A DNA stretch of 64,000 nucleotides, taken from assembly GCF_020991365.1 (NCBI RefSeq), contig NZ_JAJLRA010000011.1, forward strand, positions 28,056 through 92,055, written 5' to 3'. Shown here piece after piece: positions 47,047 through 57,578 of the stretch. The notes under the pieces were generated by a model. The model did no database searches, was not told the DNA's origin, and was given only the letters and a program-made list of their open reading frames with translations. A program made the position numbers and the translations under genes. This stretch comes from Streptacidiphilus sp. ASG 303. GTDB lineage: Bacteria; Actinomycetota; Actinomycetes; Streptomycetales; Streptomycetaceae. Numbering within the stretch: position 1 is the first letter of the stretch; every line of letters begins with the position of its first letter.

Positions 47047-48681
47047 TCAGAACCCGTCGGGGTAGGGGGCGGCGAGGGCCGGGACGGCGGGTTCGGGGGT
47101 GCGGTAGCCCGGGAGGAGGGTGGTGAGGCGGCGGCGGACCTCCTCGTCGTCGTTGCCGTCGGCGGCCCGGTAGAGGCCCGTGAGGCCGCCGGCGAGGTCG
47201 TCGGGGCCGGTGCCCCGGGCGGCGGCGGTGGCGAAGATGCGCGGGTGGTCGGTGGGCAGGCGCTCCTCGCCCTCGGAGAAGAGGGCCTCGTTGAGCTTCT
47301 CGCCGGCGCGCAGGCCGGTGAAGCGGATCTCGACGTCGTCGACGTCGAGGCTGACCTGGCGGGCGAAGTTGCGGACGAGGTCGACGATGCGGACGGGCTC
47401 GCCCATGTCGAGGACGAAGACCTCGCCGCCGCGGGCCATGCGGCCGGCCTCCAGGACGAGGCCGACGGCCTCCTCGATGGTCATGAAGAACCGGGTGACG
47501 TCGGGGTGGGTGACGGTGACGGGGCCGCCGCTGCGCATCTGCTCGGCGAGGACGGAGAGCAGCGAGCCGCGGGAGCCGAGGACGTTGCCGAAGCGGACGG
47601 CGGAGAAGACGCCGGTGCCGAGGTTGCGGGCGTCGCGGGCGTTGGCCTGGACGATGAGCTCGGCGAGGCGCTTGCTGGCGCCGAGGACGGAGGTGGGGTC
47701 GGCGGCCTTGTCGGTGGAGATGAGGACGAACCGCTCGACGCCGGTGGCGAGGGCGGCCTCGACGAGGCGGTCGGTGCCGAGCACGTTGGACTTGACGGCC
47801 TCGGAGGGGTGGCGCTCCAGCAGCGGCAGGTGCTTGTGGGCGGCGGCGTGGAAGACGACCTCGGGCCGCAGGTCGCGGAAGATCTGCTGGATGCGGGGGC
47901 GGTCGCGGATGTCGGCGATGACGAGGGAGTCGTCGGTGAGGAGGGCCTCGCCCCAGATCTCCAGCTGGAGGCGGTGGAGGTTGGACTCGTCGTGGTCGAG
48001 CATGTAGAGGGCGCTGGGGCCGAAGGCGTGGACCTGGCGGCACAGTTCGCCGCCGATGGAGCCGCCGGCGCCGGTGACCAGGACGCGGCGGCCGGCGATG
48101 ACGGAGCGGACGTCGGGTGAGGCGACGTGGACCTCGTGGCGGCCGATGAGCTTGTTGACGTCCAGGGTGCGCATGTCGGAGCCGACGACCTCGCGGCGCA
48201 GGGCGGCGAGGAAGGACGGCAGGTAGCGGACGGAGGCGCCGGCGGCCGCGGCGGCGGTGGCGAGGCGGCGGACGGTGCGGTGGGGCAGTCCGGGGATGGC
48301 GAGGGCGACGACCTGGGCGCGGTGGGCGAGGGCGAGGTCGGTGAGGTCCCGGAGGGGGCCGAGGACGGGGACGGCGTGGTTCTCGGCGGGCAGGGCGGTG
48401 CCGATCTTGGCGGGGTCGTCGTCGAGGACGCCGACGGGGCGCAGGCCGAACTCGGGGGTGCGGACGAGGTCGCGGACGAGTGCGGAGCCCGCGGAGCCGG
48501 CGCCGACGACGAGGGTGCGCAGGCCCTGTCCCGTCCCGGCCTGCGCGGGGACCGGGTGCGGGCCGGCGCCGCCGCGGGGGGCGGTGGTGACGGGTGGGGC
48601 GGTGGTGACGGGTGGGGCGGGGGTGACGGGTGGGGCGGGGGCGGCGTGCCGGTCGGCGGGGCCGCTGGTGGATGACGACAT
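47047..48681 (-). CDS. Nucleoside-diphosphate-sugar 4,6-dehydratase/epimerase (CapD/PglF/WbpM-like)
   Basis: 544 aa. The N-terminal CoA-binding-like Rossmann domain (TLVVGAGSAGSALVRDLVRT) is followed by the catalytic extended-SDR domain: LVTGAGGSIGGELCRQV, FHAAAHKHLPLLERHPSEAV, STDKAADPTSVLGASKR and RFGNVLGSRGSLLSVLAEQM. The YxxxK Tyr is replaced (VLGASK), as is normal for PglF/FlaA1-type dehydratases where Met or Leu fills that position. The four N-terminal membrane helices of full PglF/WbpM proteins are absent, so it is soluble. It has an Ala/Pro/Val/Thr repeat-rich N-terminus. It may supply a 4-keto sugar to the aminotransferases at 21.7-24.1 kb. Confidence 0.92.
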   Translation of the reverse strand: MSSSTSGPADRHAAPAPPVTPAPPVTTAPPVTTAPRGGAGPHPVPAQAGTGQGLRTLVVGAGSAGSALVRDLVRTPEFGLRPVGVLDDDPAKIGTALPAENHAVPVLGPLRDLTDLALAHRAQVVALAIPGLPHRTVRRLATAAAAAGASVRYLPSFLAALRREVVGSDMRTLDVNKLIGRHEVHVASPDVRSVIAGRRVLVTGAGGSIGGELCRQVHAFGPSALYMLDHDESNLHRLQLEIWGEALLTDDSLVIADIRDRPRIQQIFRDLRPEVVFHAAAHKHLPLLERHPSEAVKSNVLGTDRLVEAALATGVERFVLISTDKAADPTSVLGASKRLAELIVQANARDARNLGTGVFSAVRFGNVLGSRGSLLSVLAEQMRSGGPVTVTHPDVTRFFMTIEEAVGLVLEAGRMARGGEVFVLDMGEPVRIVDLVRNFARQVSLDVDDVEIRFTGLRAGEKLNEALFSEGEERLPTDHPRIFATAAARGTGPDDLAGGLTGLYRAADGNDDEEVRRRLTTLLPGYRTPEPAVPALAAPYPDGF

Positions 48682-48723
48682 GTGTCCTCCGGTTGCCTGA
48701 CCTGACGGAGTGTGCGGCTTGGG

Positions 48724-49485
48724 TCAGCCGCCGGCGGCGGCGGTCTCCGCGGGGCTCATGCCGGCGCGGCGCGCCAGGGCGACCGCTGCCAGTGCGGAGT
48801 GCACGCCGAGCTTGCCCAGGACGTTCTGCACGTGGGTGCGCACGGTGTGGGGGGAGAGGTGGAGGCGTTCGGCGGCGGCCTGCCGGCCGAGTCCGTCGAC
48901 CATGCAGCGCAGGACCTGCCGCTCCCGGGGGGTGAGCGTGTCGAGGAGGCGGCGGTTCTCGGCGCGGTCGGTGCGGGTGGCGACGAGTTCGCGGACGACT
49001 CCGGTGAGGAGCGCCGGGGGCAGGTGGGTCTCGTCCCTGAGGACGCCGCGGACGACGGCGGTGAGGCGGTCGCGGGGGCAGTCCCTGGGGAGCCAGGCGC
49101 CGGCCCCGGCCTGGAGGGCCCGGACGGCCCGCCGCGGGTCGTCGGCGGCCGCGAGGACCACGACCCTGAGGCCGGGGTGGTCGGTGCGGCTGCGGGCGGC
49201 GAGGGCGAGCCCGTCGGCGGCCGGGGTGCGGGCGCGGGGTCCGGCGCCGCCGGGCGTGCGGGCGGCGGGCGTGCGGGCGGCGGGCGGGGTGGCGCCGAGG
49301 TCCGCGTCGACGAGCAGGACGTGGACGGCGCGTCCGTCGGCGGCGGCCCGGCGCAGGGCCTGCTCGGCCGCCCTGGTGCTGTCCGCCGCCGCGACGTCGA
49401 TGTCCGGTTCGGCGGCGAGCGCCGCGGCGACTGCTTCTGCGAAGACGCGGTGGCCGTCGGCCACCAGGACACGGATGCGCCCCAT
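48724..49485 (-). CDS. LuxR/NarL-type response regulator with atypical receiver
   Basis: 253 aa. The C-terminal LuxR helix-turn-helix is intact: LTPRERQVLRCMVDGLGRQAAAERLHLSPHTVRTHVQNVLGKLGV. In the receiver the acidic pair is reduced to AD (VLVADGHRVF), the phospho-acceptor region is LLVDADLG, and the conserved Lys is replaced (AWLPRDCPRD). A Pro/Ala/Thr/Arg-rich insertion disturbs the middle. It may therefore act without phosphorylation. No kinase gene is adjacent. The ATG at 49485 has GGGGGG 6 bp upstream; a GTG one codon earlier is possible. Confidence 0.88.
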   Translation of the reverse strand: MGRIRVLVADGHRVFAEAVAAALAAEPDIDVAAADSTRAAEQALRRAAADGRAVHVLLVDADLGATPPAARTPAARTPGGAGPRARTPAADGLALAARSRTDHPGLRVVVLAAADDPRRAVRALQAGAGAWLPRDCPRDRLTAVVRGVLRDETHLPPALLTGVVRELVATRTDRAENRRLLDTLTPRERQVLRCMVDGLGRQAAAERLHLSPHTVRTHVQNVLGKLGVHSALAAVALARRAGMSPAETAAAGG

Positions 49486-49711
49486 CACCAACCCCCCTGA
49501 CTCGGGGCTCGGCCGCCGCCGGAAGAGCGCGTGCGCGGCGGGACCGCCCCCCGGTGCCGGCCCCCACCGGCACCGCCCCTCAGGGTACGGGCCGGGGTGT
49601 GGCGGTGGTGGGGATTCTGTAAACACGCCCGCCCGTCCCGGCGGGTGCCGGGGCGGGCGGGCGGCGGTGTGCGGCACGGGCGGGGAGGGGTCCGGGCGGG
49701 GCGGGCGCGGG

Positions 49712-50898
<1,187 letters not shown>

Positions 50899-50902
<4 letters not shown>

Positions 50903-51879
50903 GGTCGGTTCTCCTCCAGGGAGCGGGCGAAGGCCCAGGCGTCGGCGACGATGCCGTCGAGGTCGGTGCGGCTGGGCCGCCAGCCGAGGACGGCCTTGGC
51001 GCGCTCGGCGGAGGCGACGAGGACGGCGGGGTCGCCGGGGCGGCGCTCGGCGGTGACGGCGGGGATGTCGCGGCCGGTGACGCGGCGGACGGCCTCGACG
51101 ACCTCGCGGACGGAGAAGCCGTTGCCGTTGCCGAGGTTGCAGATGAGGTGCTCGCCGGGGCGGGCGGCGTCGAGGGCGAGGAGGTGGGCCTCGGCGAGGT
51201 CGGCGACGTGGATGTAGTCGCGGACGCAGGTGCCGTCGGGGGTGGGGTAGTCGTCGCCGTACACGGAGATGTGGGGGCGGCGGCCGAGGGCGACCTGGAG
51301 GACCAGCGGGATGAGGTGCGACTCGGGGTCGTGGCGCTCGCCGTGCCGGCCGTGGGCGCCGGCGACGTTGAAGTAGCGCAGGGAGACGGCGGCCAGGCCG
51401 TGCGCGGCGCACTCGCCGGTGATCATGTGGTCGACGGCGAGCTTGGTGGCGCCGTAGGGGTTGGTGGGGGCGGTGCGGGCGGTCTCCTCGATGGGGACCT
51501 GCTCCGGCTCGCCGTAGGTGGCGGCGGTGGAGCTGAAGACGAGGGTGCGCACGTCCGCCTTGCGCATGGCGGCGATCAGTTCCAGCGACCCGGCGACGTT
51601 GTTGCGCCAGTACTTCTCGGGGTCGGCGACGGACTCGCCGACCTGCGAGGAGGCGGCGAAGTGCAGCACGCCGTCGTAGGAGGGGTCGAGGACGTCGGCG
51701 GCGTCCTGGATGCGGCCGCGCACGAAGTCGGCGCCCGCGGGGACGCCCTCGGCGAAGCCGGTGGACAGGTCGTCCAGCACGGTGACGGCGTGTCCGGCCT
51801 CCAGGAGGTGGGCGGCGACGACCCCGCCGACGTATCCCGCCCCGCCGGTGACCAGGTACTTCCGCGTCGGCTGGCTCAT
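50899..51879 (-). CDS. galE: UDP-glucose 4-epimerase
   Basis: 326 aa extended [25 protein letters not shown] (NAD), [10 protein letters not shown] (Ser/Thr) and [13 protein letters not shown] (Tyr/Lys) are present, along with [10 protein letters not shown] and [13 protein letters not shown]. It interconverts UDP-Gal and UDP-Glc. The ATG overlaps galT's stop (ATGA). Confidence 0.97.
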
Positions 51880-53042
51880 GGTGCGACCTCCCGCAGGCGC
51901 TGCGCCGCCCGCTCGGGCGACACGTCGTTGACGAACACGTCCATGCCGGACTCGCTGCCGGCGAGGAACTTGAGCTTGCCCACCGTACGCCGGATCGTGA
52001 ACAGCTCCAGGTGCAGGGCCAGCTCGGTCGCCGCGGGCGGGCGCCCGGCGGCCGCGGACTGCCGGACGGGGGCCTGGTGCCAGGCCGCGATGTACGGGGT
52101 GGGCGAGGCCTGCGCGGTCTGCCCGTCCTCGACGAAGAGGCGGTCGAAGCGCCGCAGGAGGTCGAGGTAGATGCCGGGGAACTCGGCCCGCTGGTCCTCG
52201 TCGAGGGCGGTCAGGTCGGAGACCCGGCGGTTGGGGTACAGGTGCACCTCGTAGGGCCAGTGGGCCGCGTAGGGGACGAACGCGGTCCAGTGCTCGCCGG
52301 CGACGACGACCCGTTCGGGGGCGGCGCGCTCGGCGGCGAGGAGGTCCTCGAAGAGGTTGCGGCCGGTGCGGCGGCGGTGGGCGGCGGCCGAGGCGAGCAT
52401 CCGCTCGGTGCGGGGGGTGGTGAAGGGGTAGGCGTAGATCTGGCCGTGGGGGTGGCCGAGGGTGACGCCGATCTCGGCGCCGCGGTTCTCGAAGCAGAAG
52501 ACCTGCTCGACGCCGGGCATCGCGGACAGCTCGGCGGTGCGGTCGGTCCAGGCGTCGAGGACCAGGCGGGCCTGGGCGGGGGTGAGGTCCGCGAAGGAGA
52601 GGTCGTGCTCCTGGGTGAAGCAGACCACCTCGCAGCGGCCGGTGCCGGGGCGGCCCAGGTACGGCAGGGGGCCGGTGGTGCGGGCGGTGCCGGGGCCGCT
52701 GTCGCCCTCGTAGTGGGCGGCGGCGTCGGCGGCCAGGGACGGGAAACGGTTCTCGAAGACCGCCACCTGGTAGTCGGCCGCGGGGATCTCGGTGTGCCGG
52801 CCGTCACGGGACGGGCACAGCGGGCACTCGTCGGCCGGCGGGTGGTAGATGCGGCCCTGCCGGTGGGAGGCGACGGCGACCCACTCGTCGAGGACGGGGT
52901 CGTGCCGGATCTCGGAGAGGCTGGCGACGTGCTCCAGGGGTCTGGGGTCCTGGGTGTCGGCGGCGTCGCGCACGGCGGAGTCGTCGGCGTCGTAGTAGAT
53001 CAGCTCGCGGCCGTCCGCGAGTTTGGTCGTCGTCTTCTTCAC
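51876..53042 (-). CDS. galT: Galactose-1-phosphate uridylyltransferase
   Basis: 388 aa, first gene of the gal operon. The zinc-binding CPLCPSRDG and the catalytic [11 protein letters not shown] (nucleophile His in HxH) are intact, as is [13 protein letters not shown]. The GTG at 53042 ([14 protein letters not shown]) follows GGGAGAGG and was chosen over an in-frame GTG seven codons upstream. The promoter is about 40 bp upstream. Confidence 0.96.
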   Translation of the reverse strand: MKKTTTKLADGRELIYYDADDSAVRDAADTQDPRPLEHVASLSEIRHDPVLDEWVAVASHRQGRIYHPPADECPLCPSRDGRHTEIPAADYQVAVFENRFPSLAADAAAHYEGDSGPGTARTTGPLPYLGRPGTGRCEVVCFTQEHDLSFADLTPAQARLVLDAWTDRTAELSAMPGVEQVFCFENRGAEIGVTLGHPHGQIYAYPFTTPRTERMLASAAAHRRRTGRNLFEDLLAAERAAPERVVVAGEHWTAFVPYAAHWPYEVHLYPNRRVSDLTALDEDQRAEFPGIYLDLLRRFDRLFVEDGQTAQASPTPYIAAWHQAPVRQSAAAGRPPAATELALHLELFTIRRTVGKLKFLAGSESGMDVFVNDVSPERAAQRLREVAP

Positions 53043-53077
53043 GGTTTCCGCCTCTCCCAGCACCCCCGACTGCGAAC

Positions 53078-53106
53078 ATAATCAAACACAAGGCACCACC
53101 AGTCAA
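53078..53106 (-). promoter_or_regulatory. gal operon promoter
   Basis: Minus-strand TTGACT (53106-53101) and GATTAT (53083-53078) with a 17-bp spacer, in an AT-rich pocket. This is the best consensus promoter in the window and corresponds in position to galP1 of other streptomycetes. Similar short blocks (TGTTTGATTATGTT) around the -10 might be operator elements. Confidence 0.7.
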
Positions 53107-53254
53107 CAGCGGAGGCGGGTGAAGTTGCGGGGGACGCGGCGGCCGCGCCCCCTTTCGCGCCCTGGAGAGGCGGCCGACGGGCGGTCGGCGGCGGGAAGCA
53201 ACACGAAACGCCACCGCGGGCGGGGCGGGCTCCCGCAGGGGCCATGCTGGTCCC

Positions 53255-54016
53255 ATGCAGCGACGACCCGACCATGCCGCTCCCCGGCTGCGGCACGAGC
53301 GCCCCGAGCAGGACGGCAGGGACGGCCGGAACGGGAGGGCCGGGACGGGCCGCCCGGACGCCGCCCCCGCGCGGGAGACCTCCGACACCCTCGCCGGCCT
53401 GCTCGACGACGCCCTCGCCCTCCCCGGCCCCCGCACCCTCCTCGGCCTCGCCGGACCGCCCGGCGCGGGCAAGTCCGTCCTCGCCCGCGCCCTCATCGCC
53501 GCCGCCTGCGAACGGCTCGGCGACGGCGCCGCCGCCTACGTGCCCCTGGACGGCTTCCACCTCTCCACCAGCCGGCTGGAACAGCTGGGCCTCACGGACC
53601 GCAAGGGGTCCCCGCCCAGCTTCGACGCCCACGGCTACGCCGCCCTGCTGCGGCGGATCGCCGACGCTCCCCCGCACACCGTCCACGTGCCCGACTACGA
53701 CCGCGCCCTCCACGAGCCCGTCGCCGCCCGGCACACCGTCGAGCCCCACTGCCGCCTCGTCGTCACCGAGGGGAACTACCTCGCGCTCGACGGACCGGGA
53801 TGGCGCGAGGCCCGCGCCCTGCTGCACGCCCTCTGGTACGTCGACGCGCCCGACGGGCTGCGGGAGGAGCGCCTGCGCGCCCGCCACCGGGGCAACGGCT
53901 CCTCCCCCGAGCGCGCCGCGGCCCGCGTCTCCGGCAACGACCGCCCCAACGGCGAACAGGTCAAGGCCGCCCGCTCCCGCTGCGACCGCACCGTGCTGGC
54001 CCCGCCGCTCGGCTGA
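53255..54016 (+). CDS. P-loop nucleoside/nucleotide kinase family protein (CoaA/uridine-kinase-like)
   Basis: 253 aa. The Walker A motif is LLGLAGPPGAGKSVLARAL; the substrate region is YVPLDGFHLSTSRLEQLG (DGFH typical of pantothenate kinase/fructose-kinase-like enzymes), with VVTEGNYLALDGPGW and VSGNDRPNGEQV. It phosphorylates a small metabolite; candidates are a sugar or pantothenate, but the fold does not decide. The first 40 residues are Arg/Pro-rich without similarity, so a later start is possible. It is divergent from galT. The gene is C-rich in third positions. Confidence 0.87.
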   Translation: MQRRPDHAAPRLRHERPEQDGRDGRNGRAGTGRPDAAPARETSDTLAGLLDDALALPGPRTLLGLAGPPGAGKSVLARALIAAACERLGDGAAAYVPLDGFHLSTSRLEQLGLTDRKGSPPSFDAHGYAALLRRIADAPPHTVHVPDYDRALHEPVAARHTVEPHCRLVVTEGNYLALDGPGWREARALLHALWYVDAPDGLREERLRARHRGNGSSPERAAARVSGNDRPNGEQVKAARSRCDRTVLAPPLG

Positions 54017-54060
54017 CCGCGCCGGGCGGGCGTACGGGAACGCCGGGCGCCCGGGAACGC

Positions 54061-54093
54061 CGAAGGCCCCCGCCGTGGTGGCGGGGGCCTTCG
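54061..54093. terminator. Bidirectional terminator between kinase gene and tRNA-Thr
   Basis: Perfect 14-bp stem CGAAGGCCCCCGCC/GGCGGGGGCCTTCG with a GTGGT loop. It serves the kinase gene (+) and the tRNA (-). Confidence 0.88.
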
Positions 54094-54099
54094 ACCTGG

Positions 54100-54175
54100 T
54101 GGAGCCCCAATACGGAATCGAACCGTAGACCTTCTCCTTACCATGGAGACGCTCTGCCGACTGAGCTATTGGGGC
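54100..54175 (-). tRNA. tRNA-Thr (anticodon GGT)
   Basis: 76 nt including an encoded CCA (54102-54100). Acceptor GCCCCAA/TTGGGGC, D arm TAGCTCAGTCGGCAGAGC, anticodon stem-loop TCTCC-ATGGTAA-GGAGA with GGT at 54142-54140, variable loop AGGTC, T arm TACGG-TTCGATT-CCGTA, discriminator T. It reads ACC/ACU. Confidence 0.95.
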
Positions 54176-54296
54176 GAGCGAGGAAGACATTACATGGTCA
54201 TCGCCGGGAACACGAAATCGGCGCCGCGGACCCGGCCGGGCGGAGGACGGCGCAGCCCCGCACGCCGGTGCGTGCGGGGCCGGCGACCGGTCGTCC

Positions 54297-55745
54297 CTAC
54301 TGCGGGGGCGTCGTCCCGCCCCCGTACGGGCCGCCCTGCGGCGGCCCGAAGCCGCCCGCGGGCGGCGCCTGGTACCGGTTCGGGTACGGGCCCGGGTGCG
54401 GCGGCGCGGGCGGTGCCGACGGCGCGGGGTACGGCGGGGCCTGCGGCCCCGGGTACGGCTGCCCGTACCCGCCGCCGGGCCCTCCCGGCCCGCCGGACGA
54501 CGGGCCGGAGCCGCCGCCCCGGCCGCGCCGGACGAGCAGGAGCACGACCACGGCCGCGACCGCCAGGACGGCCGCGCCCACGCCGATCCACAGCCCCGCG
54601 CCGCTTCCGCCGCCGGACTCCGCCGCCGGGGCGGCGGACGACGGCGCGGGGGACGCCGCGTCACCGGGGGGCTGCGACGCCCCGCCGGCCGACGGCGGCC
54701 CGGCGGGCGCGGAGGCCCCGGCGGACGGCGCGGTGGCGGCCAGCGGGTACACGTCGGCCGGGCCCGGGTCCCCGGGGTCGGTCAGCGCGACCCGCGGCCG
54801 CACGACGCCGTACCCGAGGTAGTCGCTGCGGCCCTTGCCGTCCTTGCCCGCCGTGTTGATCAGTACCCGCAGGACCTGGTTCGCCGTCCAGTCCGGGTGC
54901 TCGGACCACACGAGCGCGGCCGAGGCGGAGACGAGGGCGGCGGCGTCACTGGTGCCGTGGGCCTTGCAGTATCCGGAGGGGCGGGTGCAGGCCCGGTAGA
55001 TGTCCTCGCCCGGTGCGGCGAGGGCGACCTGGGGGCCGTGCTCCGACTCGGCAGTCACCTCGCCGTCACGGCCGACGGCGGAGACCGCAACCACACCGGG
55101 AAGGGAACTCGGGTACTCCACCGCATTGCCGCTGTCGCCGCTGTTCCCGGCTGACGCAATGAGGAGTTTGCCCTTGGAGCGTGCGTAGTCCACTGCCGCT
55201 TGCAGTGCTGCGCTTTTCGAGCGGAGACCGAGCGACATGTTGATGACCTTGGCATCGCTGTCGGCGGCGTAACGGATGGCCCGGCTAAGCTGTCCGAGGA
55301 TCTCCGCACTCTTCTCACTATGAGAGGTGTCCACGAGGTTCACGCGGATCGGCAGGATCATGGCGCCCGGGGCCAGTCCGTACGCCCCCTTGCCGCCGAG
55401 GCCTTTACCGCTACCGGCGATGATCTGGGCCATCCCTGTGCCGTGGCCTTCGGAGTCGGTGGAGACACCGCCAGGCAGCCCGGAGAAATCCTTACCGGGA
55501 AGGATGTTCGGGCCCAGATCCGGATGGTCCGTCTTGAAGCCGGAGTCGATGACGGCGACCGTGATTCCGCGGCCTGTCGAGATCTTCCACATCTCGGGGG
55601 CCTTCATCGCATCGAGGTACCACTGCTCAGCACGGATGGAGTCCACGGCGGCGGCGGGCTGGACCGCGCCGCCGAGCAGGAGTGCCCCCGCCGACATCAG
55701 GACCGCCGCCATCCGGAGCGGTGTTCTCGTGCCCGACTGGTGCAT
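54297..55745 (-). CDS. Mycosin-type S8 serine protease (type VII secretion associated)
   Basis: 482 aa, MycP-like. Signal peptide (TPLRMAAVLMSAGALLLGGA, cleavage near AAAVD); subtilisin triad AVIDSGF (Asp), DSEGHGTGMAQII (His) and AHGTSDAAALVSA (Ser); oxyanion Asn in SAGNSGDSG; C-terminal transmembrane helix (GLWIGVGAAVLAVAAVVVLLLV) followed by a Gly/Pro/Tyr tail. It is membrane anchored with its catalytic domain outside. ATG 55745 with GAGGAG upstream. The catalytic region (about 55060-55640) has visibly lower GC3 than the rest. Substrates are probably ESX factors such as those encoded next to it. Confidence 0.94.
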   Translation of the reverse strand: MHQSGTRTPLRMAAVLMSAGALLLGGAVQPAAAVDSIRAEQWYLDAMKAPEMWKISTGRGITVAVIDSGFKTDHPDLGPNILPGKDFSGLPGGVSTDSEGHGTGMAQIIAGSGKGLGGKGAYGLAPGAMILPIRVNLVDTSHSEKSAEILGQLSRAIRYAADSDAKVINMSLGLRSKSAALQAAVDYARSKGKLLIASAGNSGDSGNAVEYPSSLPGVVAVSAVGRDGEVTAESEHGPQVALAAPGEDIYRACTRPSGYCKAHGTSDAAALVSASAALVWSEHPDWTANQVLRVLINTAGKDGKGRSDYLGYGVVRPRVALTDPGDPGPADVYPLAATAPSAGASAPAGPPSAGGASQPPGDAASPAPSSAAPAAESGGGSGAGLWIGVGAAVLAVAAVVVLLLVRRGRGGGSGPSSGGPGGPGGGYGQPYPGPQAPPYPAPSAPPAPPHPGPYPNRYQAPPAGGFGPPQGGPYGGGTTPPQ

Positions 55746-55779
55746 CGGTCTGTCTCCTCGTCGGCCGGACGGCACATGG

Positions 55780-55816
55780 GGCTGCCCGGTCCGCAACGGG
55801 TGCGGACCGGGCAGCC
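55780..55816 (-). terminator. Terminator after the WXG/PPE-like gene
   Basis: Perfect 16-bp stem GGCTGCCCGGTCCGCA/TGCGGACCGGGCAGCC with an ACGGG loop, 12 bp beyond the stop codon and upstream of the mycosin start. Confidence 0.88.
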
Positions 55817-55827
55817 GGAACTCGCTG

Positions 55828-57507
55828 CTACTCAATCACGGTCGGATTGCTCTCGGAAGCGGAGGAGCCCCAGGTCTCCTCGTCCTCCACCAGGTAGTCA
55901 GGCCGACGGCCCCGTCGGTCCCGGGAGCCGCGGCCGCCCGCGGCGGATCCGCCCGGCATTCCGTGGCCGTCGGGGTCCGCACCGGCGGCGCCGCGGTTGC
56001 GCAGCCCGGAGCCGCCCGGGGTGAACTCCCCGCCCGCGCCCGGACCACGGCGGCCGCCGACCATGCCGCCCTCCTCCGTCGCGAGACGGCGCCCGGCAGA
56101 GCCCTGGCCCCCGCGGTAGCCGCGGCCGCCGGCGCCGCCCGCGCCGGTGCCGCCGGCAGCGCCGTGCCCCTCCTCGAGTCCGTCGAACGCCGCACCGCCG
56201 GCAGGACGCCTGGCGGCCGCGCCGCCCCGGCCGGCCCCGGCACCCGTGCGGGCCGACCCGGTCGTCCCGGCGCCCTCCTCGGCCCCGACGGTGGTGCCGC
56301 CGTAGCCGGGACGGCGGCTGCCCGCACCCGCGCCGAGTCCGGGCTCGCCCTCGCCGAACACCCCTCCGACGGCCTTGCCTCCAGGGCGGAGACCGCCGCC
56401 CGCAACGGGACGGCCGCCGGGGACGCGCACGCCACCGGAGCCGGGCGACCCGCCGAGCCGTCCCCCGCCGGGCAGCAGACCGCCGCCGGGAAGGCCTCCG
56501 GTCGGCGGGACGGCCGTGCCCCCCGGCGCCGTGCCGGGGCCACCGCCCGGAAGGGGCGTGGAGCCGCTGGGCGACGTCGGGAGGACGGCCACGCCGTCGA
56601 TGCCCGTGCCGACGTGGGAGCCGGTGCCGCCGGTGACCGGAGTGGTGTGGGGAGACGTCACGCCACCGGTGACGGAGCCCCCTCCACCGGAATGCGTGAT
56701 CAAAGCTCCGACCGTCACACCGGAGGAGCCGCGGACAGTGCCGCCACCGCCGGTGCGCGATCCGGACGATCCTGTGGATCCGGTGCCACCGACATTGACA
56801 TCGGTGATGCCGTCCTCGGCATACCTGCGCGGAGGCATCAGCGTCTCCGGCGTCGGCGGGAACGTCGGAGTCTTGGCGCTCTTCATGACGTCCGTCGACA
56901 TCTCGTACGACTGCCCCAGCTTCTCCATCTGCGCGATGGCCTGCTGGTGCGCGACGTCGATCCGCTTCTGGGCGGCGGCGGCCTCACTGGCGGTCACCCA
57001 GTCGGGGTTGACGGCCTTCATGGCCCGGTCGGCGACGCTGGGGCCGGCCGCGGCGCCCAGGGGGCCGCCGAGGGCGGCTCCGACGACGGTGCCGGTGATC
57101 GCCGTGGCGGCGGAGGGCTGCGCCCTGTGCCTGGCGACGGTCTCCATGTCCTTGACGGGCACGTCGGGAATGGCCTTCTTGACCTCGCCGAGCGTCGAAC
57201 CCGCGTTGGTCATGAAGTCGCCCGCGACCCGCGAGTACTCGGAGAGTTCGAGCGTGGCCTTGGCGACCTGCCGCCCCCACTCCCGGAAGGAGTCGGCGGC
57301 GTCACCGGTCCAGTCGAGGTTGGACATGTGGGACATGAGCTCGTTGCCGATCGAGTCCATGACCGTGTGGGCGTTGGTCAGGCGTGTGCCGACGTCGATG
57401 ACGGAGCCGGCGTCGGCGCCGTGGACCATGGCCTTGAGGGCGGCGTGGTCGTAGCCCTCGAAGTTCGACTTGGGGCTGTAGGGGTTCGCCCCACCAGCGT
57501 CCTGCAT
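55828..57507 (-). CDS. WXG100/PPE-like ESX secretion protein with Gly-rich tail
   Basis: 559 aa. Residues about 18-110 form a helical WXG-type hairpin (VGTRLTNAHTVMDSIGNELM, then the turn DWTGDAADSFREW). Then comes a short hydrophobic segment (TAITGTVVGAALGGPLGAAAG), a helix (AAAAQKRIDVAHQQAIAQME) and about 300 residues of Gly/Ser/Thr/Pro-rich sequence with a conserved-looking end (RPDYLVEDEETWGSSASESNP). It is probably a secreted or wall-associated T7SS substrate. It is coded between the mycosin gene and another ESX-like protein. No secretion ATPase (EccC) is in the window. Confidence 0.87.
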   Translation of the reverse strand: MQDAGGANPYSPKSNFEGYDHAALKAMVHGADAGSVIDVGTRLTNAHTVMDSIGNELMSHMSNLDWTGDAADSFREWGRQVAKATLELSEYSRVAGDFMTNAGSTLGEVKKAIPDVPVKDMETVARHRAQPSAATAITGTVVGAALGGPLGAAAGPSVADRAMKAVNPDWVTASEAAAAQKRIDVAHQQAIAQMEKLGQSYEMSTDVMKSAKTPTFPPTPETLMPPRRYAEDGITDVNVGGTGSTGSSGSRTGGGGTVRGSSGVTVGALITHSGGGGSVTGGVTSPHTTPVTGGTGSHVGTGIDGVAVLPTSPSGSTPLPGGGPGTAPGGTAVPPTGGLPGGGLLPGGGRLGGSPGSGGVRVPGGRPVAGGGLRPGGKAVGGVFGEGEPGLGAGAGSRRPGYGGTTVGAEEGAGTTGSARTGAGAGRGGAAARRPAGGAAFDGLEEGHGAAGGTGAGGAGGRGYRGGQGSAGRRLATEEGGMVGGRRGPGAGGEFTPGGSGLRNRGAAGADPDGHGMPGGSAAGGRGSRDRRGRRPDYLVEDEETWGSSASESNPTVIE

Positions 57508-57578
57508 TCCTCACCTTCCCCGTGGACTGTGACTGCTGCACGCGTCCGCCGTCACGGCGGGACGCAGTGGACGCAGCA

